Below are positions 1 through 5,258 of a DNA stretch of 6,608 nt, piece after piece. The notes under the pieces are model-generated. The model ran no database searches, was not told where the DNA came from, and saw only the letters and a list, made by a program, of their open reading frames with translations. Position 1 is the stretch's first letter. The number at the start of each line of letters is the position of its first letter. Origin of the DNA: Bacteroidota bacterium (GTDB taxonomy: Bacteria > Bacteroidota > Rhodothermia > Rhodothermales > UBA10348). A program made the position numbers and the translations under genes. Location: assembly GCA_018623785.1 (NCBI GenBank), contig JAAZVD010000087.1, forward strand, positions 1-6,608, written 5' to 3'.

Positions 1-705
1 TGGAACCTCTTCATGGGCGTTCACTCAGGCTTCGCGCCGCCGGGTACCACGGAAGGTGCACAACCTGAGCGTAGCACGAATCTGGAAATAGGCTCCCGCC
101 TTCGCTCCAACCGTACCTCCTTTGAAGTGGTTGCCTATAACAACCGGTACTCCAATCTGCTGGGTGCGGATCTGGCCGCTGGCGGTGGTACAGGCTCCAC
201 AGACCTTTTCAATGGTGGTCAAGCACGGGTTTCAGGACTGGAAATGTCCGCCCAGCACAATCTGGGCAATTTGGTTGGATGGAAGGCATCAATTCCGGTC
301 CGAGCGACCTACTCATGGACAGACGCAATCTTCGAATCCAGCTTTGAATCCCAATTCGAACCGTGGGGTCTCGTGCAGAAAGGCGATCGTCTACCCTATG
401 TTGCCCCACACCAGGTGTTTACTGCCATCGGTTTGGAATCACGTCGCTTCGAAGCACACCTGTCGGCTTCCTGGGTCAGCACGATGCGCACCGCTGCTGG
501 TACAGGCACCCCATCAGCGGACAGCCGGATGGACAAACACGTCGTGTTCGACATAGCCATAGACTATGCGCTCAGCGATCACGTACAGATGTATGTCAGC
601 GTACGCAATCTGACAGATGAAGTGTACATGGCGGCTCGTCGTCCGGCGGGCGTTCGTCCCGGGCTGCCGCGTACCATGTTGGTCGGGCTACGGGCGAATA
701 TCTGA
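1..705 (+). CDS. FecA-like TonB-dependent outer-membrane receptor, C-terminal part (5' end outside window)
   Basis: This is the C-terminal 234 residues of a TonB-dependent receptor, an outer-membrane beta-barrel that imports ferric siderophores, ferric citrate or similar ligands using energy passed on by TonB-ExbBD. The frame is open from base 1 (WNLFMGVHSGFAPP, the usual NLFxGxxxGFxPP barrel strand), so the ATG at 13 is an internal Met and not the start. Family marks in order, counted from base 1: ERSTNLEIGSR (about residues 24-34), FEVVAYNNRYSNLLG (about 41-55), FNGGQARVSGLE (about 70-81), an aromatic-rich strand FESSFESQFEPWG (about 111-123), GDRLPYVAPHQV (about 128-139), and the end block VRNLTDEVYMAARRPAGVRPGLPR. 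This set closely resembles FecA-type receptors. The plug domain and TonB box are not in the window. The protein ends in Ile rather than the usual Phe or Trp. It converges on hprK with 29 bases between the stops. The family is sure; the ligand is a guess. Confidence 0.93.
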   Translation, partial: WNLFMGVHSGFAPPGTTEGAQPERSTNLEIGSRLRSNRTSFEVVAYNNRYSNLLGADLAAGGGTGSTDLFNGGQARVSGLEMSAQHNLGNLVGWKASIPVRATYSWTDAIFESSFESQFEPWGLVQKGDRLPYVAPHQVFTAIGLESRRFEAHLSASWVSTMRTAAGTGTPSADSRMDKHVVFDIAIDYALSDHVQMYVSVRNLTDEVYMAARRPAGVRPGLPRTMLVGLRANI

Positions 706-734
706 ACGGCCGCCTGAGTAACAATGCCCCCGAG

Positions 735-1757
735 CTACTCATAATCATGCTCAAAATACTCAATCCCCCTACCAGGATCAGCACCTGCCATGCCCTTCTT
801 GCGGATCCGCTCGGCTAGTCGCTCGGCAAATACCTCGGCCGGATCGTAGCCGTAATGACGCAGCAGGTGGTTCATGGCAATAACTTCGCACAGCACCGTC
901 ACGTTCTTACCCGGTGTGATGGGCAGCATGACCAAGGGTAACTGCGCGCCCAGGATATCGTAGGTCTCCTCGACCATGCCCAGGCGGGTATACTCCTCGT
1001 CCGGGTCCCACGGATGCAGGTTGACCACGACCTCAATACGCTTTTGAAAACGGATAGCGCGAATACCGAACATGGCCCGCACATCTACCAGACCGAGGCC
1101 GCGGATCTCCATGAAGTGCTGAACCAGGTCCGTACCTGAACCCATCAACACCTGCCCCTCTTTGCGAGTGGCCATGACCACGTCATCGGCCACCAGCCGA
1201 TGCCCGCGTTCAACCAGATCAAGAGCCACCTCGCTCTTACCAATGCCAGCCGGACCGATAATGAGCAATCCGATACCGTACACATCGACCAGCGATCCGT
1301 GCAACGACTGCTGAGGCGCAAACTGATCCTCCAGGAAGTCCCGAAGGATATACATGAACCGGGTACTGGGCTCCTCGGTACCGTAGACAGGCACTCCGGC
1401 ATTCGCTGCTTTGGTTAGCAGGATATCATCCAGCACATTGCCTTCCGTACAGACAATACACGGAATGGGAAATCTGAGTACGTTGTTGAATGCCTTGACC
1501 CGCGACTCCTCATCAAGATCAGCCAGAAAACGGCACTCTGTGTTTCCCAGTACCTGAACACGCTGGTGTGTGAAGAGGTCGAGGTACCCCGCCAGTGCCA
1601 TGCCTGGACGGTGAAGGTTACTCTCGGTTATCAACCGCGTGCCGGCATCCTCGGCATTGAGCGCCTTGATGGAAAGCCCGACGGATTTCTGGAGCTGCTC
1701 AATGGCAAAGGCCACTGAGATGGACTCCTTTTTGAATGGTTTGGGCGTACGAGGCAT
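735..1757 (-). CDS. hprK: HPr kinase/phosphorylase
   Basis: This is a bifunctional cytoplasmic enzyme that phosphorylates a serine on HPr (or an NPr-like carrier) and also removes that phosphate; in many bacteria it links carbon status to regulation. The 340 residues are slightly longer than the usual ~310-330. An N-terminal domain (about 1-140) precedes the catalytic domain. Visible catalytic features are the LHGSLVDVYG strand with the conserved His (H153), the Walker A loop GPAGIGKS (168-175, K174), the acidic pair D191-D192 in LVADD, the HprK signature EIRGLGLVDVRAMFG (217-231), and the C-terminal loop PITPGKN (279-285) followed by EVIAMNHLLR. The ATG at 1757 has no clear Shine-Dalgarno. 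It lies 26 bases after the moxR-type stop and is the last gene of the run. No HPr or PTS gene is visible, so its partner is unknown. In FCB bacteria HprK often occurs without a full sugar PTS. Confidence 0.95.
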   Translation of the reverse strand: MPRTPKPFKKESISVAFAIEQLQKSVGLSIKALNAEDAGTRLITESNLHRPGMALAGYLDLFTHQRVQVLGNTECRFLADLDEESRVKAFNNVLRFPIPCIVCTEGNVLDDILLTKAANAGVPVYGTEEPSTRFMYILRDFLEDQFAPQQSLHGSLVDVYGIGLLIIGPAGIGKSEVALDLVERGHRLVADDVVMATRKEGQVLMGSGTDLVQHFMEIRGLGLVDVRAMFGIRAIRFQKRIEVVVNLHPWDPDEEYTRLGMVEETYDILGAQLPLVMLPITPGKNVTVLCEVIAMNHLLRHYGYDPAEVFAERLAERIRKKGMAGADPGRGIEYFEHDYE

Positions 1758-1783
1758 CAGTCAACCGGCGAAAAGAAACGCGT

Positions 1784-2782
1784 TTATGGAACCTCAACAG
1801 TATCGAGGATACGTTGAACAATGTCCTCGTTGCTGATCTCCTCTGCCTCGGCCTCATACGTCACCGCGATGCGGTGGCGAAGCACATCCATGGCAATGGA
1901 GCGCACATCTTCAGGCGTAATGTACGCACGATGCTGCAGGAAAGCGTGCGCGCGGGCAGCCAGATTGAGATTGATGGTGGCACGCGGCGATGCACCGTAT
2001 TCGATAAGCGGCCCCAGCATGCCCAATCCAACGGCCTCAGGATTGCGGGAAGCTACGACCAGATCTACGATGTACTGCTCCACCCGCTCGTCGATGTAGA
2101 GCGCATTGAGAACGGCACGAGCATCGAGAATCTGTTTGGGAGTAACTACTTCACGGACAACGGCCTTCTCGCCAGTCCGAGCCATGCGGCGCATGATCTC
2201 CAGCTCCTCGTCCCGGGTCGGGTAGCCGACCTTGATCTTCATCATGAAGCGGTCCACCTGCGCCTCGGGCAGCGGGTAGGTCCCCTCCTGCTCGATCGGG
2301 TTCTGGGTAGCCAGTACAAGAAAGGGCGCCTCCAGTGGAAAGGTTGTTTCACCGATGGTCACCTGTCGCTCCTGCATACTTTCGAGGAGGGCACTCTGCA
2401 CCTTTGCCGGAGAGCGGTTGATCTCGTCTGCCAAAATGATATTGGCGAAAATCGGGCCCTGCTTGATGGAAAAACTCCCCTCTTTCGGATTGAACACCAG
2501 CGTACCTAGAACGTCGGCCGGAAGGAGGTCTGGTGTAAACTGGATACGTTGAAACGACGTCCCGATAGCACCGGCCAGAGACGACACGGTCAACGTCTTG
2601 GCAAGTCCGGGCACCCCTTCAAGCAGGATATGCCCGTCGCCCAGAAGTCCGATCAGCAGGCGTTCCACCATGTAGCGCTGACCCACGACGACTTTGCCTA
2701 TCTCCGTCATCAGGTTGTCAATGAATGCGCTTTCCTTGGCGATGCGGTCGTTGACCGCCGAAATATCGAAATCAGTACTCAT
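1784..2782 (-). CDS. MoxR-family AAA+ ATPase
   Basis: This is a cytoplasmic AAA+ ATPase of the MoxR group (AAA_3), whose members act as chaperones for maturation or activation of partner proteins, often with von Willebrand A or DUF58 proteins. At 332 residues it has normal length. Visible motifs are Walker A GVPGLAKT (56-63, K62), the block FTPDLLPADVLG (82-93), Walker B IILADE (115-120, D119/E120) followed by INRSPAKVQSALLESMQE, the sensor 1 region LATQNP (157-162), the EGTYPLPEAQVDRFM stretch (166-180) with candidate arginine finger R178, and sensor 2 GASPR (263-267). The lid domain fills the rest. All catalytic positions look intact. It starts 22 bases after the stop of the GHMP gene and ends 26 bases before hprK. 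The usual DUF58, BatA or BatB neighbours are absent from the window, so its client cannot be read from context. Confidence 0.95.
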   Translation of the reverse strand: MSTDFDISAVNDRIAKESAFIDNLMTEIGKVVVGQRYMVERLLIGLLGDGHILLEGVPGLAKTLTVSSLAGAIGTSFQRIQFTPDLLPADVLGTLVFNPKEGSFSIKQGPIFANIILADEINRSPAKVQSALLESMQERQVTIGETTFPLEAPFLVLATQNPIEQEGTYPLPEAQVDRFMMKIKVGYPTRDEELEIMRRMARTGEKAVVREVVTPKQILDARAVLNALYIDERVEQYIVDLVVASRNPEAVGLGMLGPLIEYGASPRATINLNLAARAHAFLQHRAYITPEDVRSIAMDVLRHRIAVTYEAEAEEISNEDIVQRILDTVEVP

Positions 2783-2804
2783 CCGAATGCGTGTATCGAT
2801 GTGA

Positions 2805-4067
2805 CTAGATAATAAACGATTCTACAGGCTCACTCGTATGCTCAGCCATCGTTTCCTTGATAGCGTCGAGAAAGGCAGGAAGCGAAAAGGGTTGACCGGC
2901 CACCAGCATACAGCCCCCTTCCCCGGACTGTACAACACCAAAAATGCCATCAAGGGAGGCTGACTCAGCCGATTCCGTTACCTGCTGGTGGAACCGTCCG
3001 GTCGTATCCCAATCCGAGGATTTCGATGCCTGGGAGATCATCATCAGTGCACCCAGGAATTGCCAATCACCCTTTCGAATGGCCACTACGCCCTTGTGAA
3101 CGTTCCTGTTCTCGGAAACCAGATGCCGCAATGCAGAGCGGTGACGCCGAGCCACGACTTGTGATGCACGCTCCAGATCACGGTGCTCAAGCTCACGCAG
3201 GGAAGCAAGGTGAGCAAACTCCTTTTCCTGCAATTCGCGTGTGATGTCTGAGGCAAGCTTGAATCGCTTGGAGGATGCCGAGGTTGGCTCCTGCCCATCT
3301 GGCGAGATCTCGATGATGGCCCAGCCGGGTCTGGACGCTGCATCGGATAGAACCGACAGGAACGTTTGACGCCCCGTATCCACCAGCAGAAATGGATCAT
3401 CCGCATGCGTGAGGGATGCGATTACGAAGGCTGGACTGAAAGGATGACCGTACCAAGAAGAGAGCGCTTCGACAGCGATATCCCGTAGGTCTGTGTTCAC
3501 GTCTTCCGACTGAGAAGACGGTGACAATGGCTGCTCGCGGTCATGGCGCAGCGCATCAAGCCCCAGCAGCAAGCTGGTGGTTACAGCTGCATGGAAGGCA
3601 GCCCCCAAGCCGGTTGGAATGCCCCCCACAATCGAAATGTCAAATTGCCTCTTCTGACTACCATGAGCCTGAATGACACGGGAAATCAACCCTCCGAAGC
3701 CTTGTACATCGGGATGATCCGCGCTGAATTGCAGTGCCTCTGGCATTCCTTCGATAACCACACGGGTCGTGCTGCCAGCGTTTTCCCGCACGGAAACGGC
3801 AACCCCCTGGGAGAGGCGAAGGAGCAGCGCAAACCCGTCGAAGTAGTGGGTATGGTCAGCAATGATACCCGCTGCTCCGTGACAGAACGCCGTCTGGGGC
3901 ATGCCGCTAACAGCCCCGAGTCGGTCCGTCAGAATGGAGCGGGCCCGATCGATGTACTGCGAAGGCCGGAGGACCTCATTGGCCTGCATGCGATTGAGGG
4001 CGTACAGGAAAGGGCGGACAAAAGCCGGAGTCGGTCGTCCTTCCGTGCCAAGTCGACGCATAGTCAT
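2805..4067 (-). CDS. Divergent galactokinase-like GHMP protein, probable pseudokinase
   Basis: This 420-residue protein has galactokinase layout but degraded active-site motifs. The first GHMP motif (usual GRVNLIGEHTDY) is GAAGIIADHTHY (64-75), so the catalytic Arg aligns with A65 and the sugar-contacting Asp with H74. The phosphate loop (usual PxGxGLSSSAA) is PTGLGAAFHAA (151-161), losing the serines. The segment expected to carry CGxMDQ before LLID reads SPAFVIASL before LLVD (211-230), placing F214 where the catalytic Asp belongs. The C-terminal half is better kept: SENRNV (318-323), LMMISQAS (341-348) against LMxxSHxS, and SGEGGC (381-386) against GAGFGGC. A polar insert lies near 174-195 and a charged helical stretch at about 270-305. 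Its ATG overlaps the fmt stop (ATGA), and a GGAGGT lies 9 bases upstream, which favours this start over M3. The reading frame is intact, so this is not a decayed pseudogene. The GHMP fold is fairly sure; activity and substrate are unknown. Confidence 0.82.
   Translation of the reverse strand: MTMRRLGTEGRPTPAFVRPFLYALNRMQANEVLRPSQYIDRARSILTDRLGAVSGMPQTAFCHGAAGIIADHTHYFDGFALLLRLSQGVAVSVRENAGSTTRVVIEGMPEALQFSADHPDVQGFGGLISRVIQAHGSQKRQFDISIVGGIPTGLGAAFHAAVTTSLLLGLDALRHDREQPLSPSSQSEDVNTDLRDIAVEALSSWYGHPFSPAFVIASLTHADDPFLLVDTGRQTFLSVLSDAASRPGWAIIEISPDGQEPTSASSKRFKLASDITRELQEKEFAHLASLRELEHRDLERASQVVARRHRSALRHLVSENRNVHKGVVAIRKGDWQFLGALMMISQASKSSDWDTTGRFHQQVTESAESASLDGIFGVVQSGEGGCMLVAGQPFSLPAFLDAIKETMAEHTSEPVESFII
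4064..4067 (-). other. Start/stop overlap (ATGA) of fmt and the GHMP gene
   Basis: The minus strand reads ATGA: the ATG of the GHMP gene (4067-4065) shares bases with the TGA stop of fmt (4066-4064). Together with the GGAGGT 9 bases upstream of the ATG, this suggests translational coupling, so the two proteins are probably made together. Confidence 0.85.
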
Positions 4068-5038
4068 GAGGGCGACACCTCCAATCGAAGCCCGATTTCC
4101 GGCTGGTGACCATTCACGAAGTCGCGTGCATCCACACGCTTCTTACCTTCCACCTGAACCTCATCCAAGGCGATGACGCCATGGCCTGCAGAAACGATAA
4201 GTTCAGGATCGGTAGCTACAATCGTACCTGGCTGGGCCTGGCTCCACGCACTATCGATACTAGTGGGGAGGTGGGAGCGATAAATCTTCAATTGCTTGCC
4301 TTGGTAACCCGTAAAGGCACCCGGAATGGGGGAAACGCCGCGAACCAGGTTGTGGATCTCGTCAGCCGGGCGGGACCAGTCGATCCGGCAATCATCCCTG
4401 AATATCTTGGGGGCTGGACTGGCCAACGCATCGTCCTGGGCTGCAGCCACGGCCGTGCCATCTAAGATGCGCTGGACCGTTTCCACGACGACCTCAGCGC
4501 CCAGGTGCATCATCCTGTCATGCACCTCTCCGGCCGTTTCGTCCGGGCCAATGGGCATCGTGCGCTTCATGATAATGTTTCCGGTGTCCACCTTCTGTTT
4601 CAGGAAGAAGGTGGTCACCCCGGTTTCGGATTCTCCCGCCATGATGGCCCGGTTGATGGGAGCAGCACCCCGATAGGCAGGGAGCAGGGATCCATGCAGA
4701 TTGAATGCCCCCAGTCGTGCAGCGCCAAAAACAGGCTCGGGCAAAATCCGGAAGGCGACCACAACGATGATATCGGGCCTGAGGGCCACGATTTGCTCTG
4801 CAAATGCCGGCTCATTGACGTCCTGCGGCTGCAGAATGGTATCGATACCCAGTTCCAGAGCCGCTTCTTTTACAGCCGTGGCCGATGTTTTCTGCCCTCG
4901 GCCGCGCTTCTTATCGGGTGCGGTCACCACGGCCACCGGAAGCAAGCCTGCCGCCACGAGCGCTCGCAGGGCAGGCACGGCAAAGTGCGGCGTGCCCATG
5001 AACAGAATGCGCGCTGAATGACCGGTGGAAGGCACCAT
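4064..5038 (-). CDS. fmt: Methionyl-tRNA formyltransferase
   Basis: This cytosolic enzyme transfers a formyl group from 10-formyl-tetrahydrofolate to Met-tRNA(fMet) for translation initiation. From the ATG at 5038 it is 324 residues, normal for the family. Visible features are the N-terminal RILFMGTPHFAVPAL (10-24), TAPDKKRGRGQK (39-50), VVVAFRILP (92-100), and the catalytic block with FNLHGSLLPAYRGAAPI (112-128), containing N113 and H115, followed by TGVTTFFLKQKVDTGNI with D151. These match the Asn-His-Asp triad. The C-terminal tRNA-binding domain starts around 210 and includes VRGVSPIPGAF (232-242). The frame is open further upstream to a GTG at 5170, but those 44 residues (Arg/Pro/Trp-rich) have no counterpart in Fmt, so 5038 is chosen. 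No Shine-Dalgarno precedes it. The stop overlaps the start of the GHMP gene by 4 bases. The common partner def is not in the window. Confidence 0.96.
   Translation of the reverse strand: MVPSTGHSARILFMGTPHFAVPALRALVAAGLLPVAVVTAPDKKRGRGQKTSATAVKEAALELGIDTILQPQDVNEPAFAEQIVALRPDIIVVVAFRILPEPVFGAARLGAFNLHGSLLPAYRGAAPINRAIMAGESETGVTTFFLKQKVDTGNIIMKRTMPIGPDETAGEVHDRMMHLGAEVVVETVQRILDGTAVAAAQDDALASPAPKIFRDDCRIDWSRPADEIHNLVRGVSPIPGAFTGYQGKQLKIYRSHLPTSIDSAWSQAQPGTIVATDPELIVSAGHGVIALDEVQVEGKKRVDARDFVNGHQPEIGLRLEVSPS
4077..4082 (-). promoter_or_regulatory. Shine-Dalgarno for the GHMP gene
   Basis: The minus strand reads GGAGGT here, a perfect match to the anti-Shine-Dalgarno core, followed by 9 bases and then the ATG at 4067. 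It sits inside the last codons of fmt. It supports residue 1 over the Met two codons later (15 bases away). The fmt ATG, the MoxR-type gene and hprK lack comparable sites. Confidence 0.6.
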
Positions 5039-5187
5039 GTGGGAAGGATGCACGATCGCTCGGGATGTATCGCAAGGAGTTGGGGGTAGCCACAACCAAC
5101 GCATGGGGGCCCTTGACGTTCGCACACCGATGCCACGGGGCTGGGGATGCTGGTGTCTCCGGGAGGTCACCCCATCTCAAAAGACCC

Positions 5188-5215
5188 GTTATACCACGAC
5201 GGCACAGCCTCGCAA
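5188..5215 (-). promoter_or_regulatory. Candidate sigma70-type promoter for the fmt operon
   Basis: On the minus strand, TTGCGA (5215-5210) and TATAAC (5193-5188) are separated by 16 bases. They match TTGACA at 4 of 6 and TATAAT at 5 of 6 positions. The start of transcription would fall near 5181, giving a leader of about 140 bases to the fmt ATG at 5038. It lies in the only sizeable gap upstream of the four-gene run, between the stop of the GWxTD gene and fmt. A match of this quality can occur by chance, and some Bacteroidota use a different promoter consensus. Confidence 0.35.
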
Positions 5216-5258
5216 CAGTAGCCGCATACCGGCATCCTGACAGCATCAGACGTGCCAA

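Noticed and set aside
1736..2509. 257-codon open frame on the plus strand
   Set aside because: It lies antisense to the MoxR ATPase, whose motifs are complete on the minus strand, and its translation shows no family feature.
3543..4109. 188-codon open frame on the plus strand
   Set aside because: It is a shadow of the GHMP gene and the fmt 3' end, with no recognisable domain and a low-complexity composition.
4505..5017. 170-codon open frame on the plus strand
   Set aside because: It is antisense to fmt and rich in His, Cys and Arg in a manner typical of shadow frames.
5039..5170. N-terminal extension of Fmt from the GTG at 5170
   Set aside because: The 44 extra residues have no counterpart in Fmt, and the start at 5038 gives a normal length.
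5220..5258. Hairpin-like GCCGGTATGCGGC downstream of the GWxTD gene as a terminator
   Set aside because: On the minus strand it has a stem of only four pairs and is not followed by a T-run.
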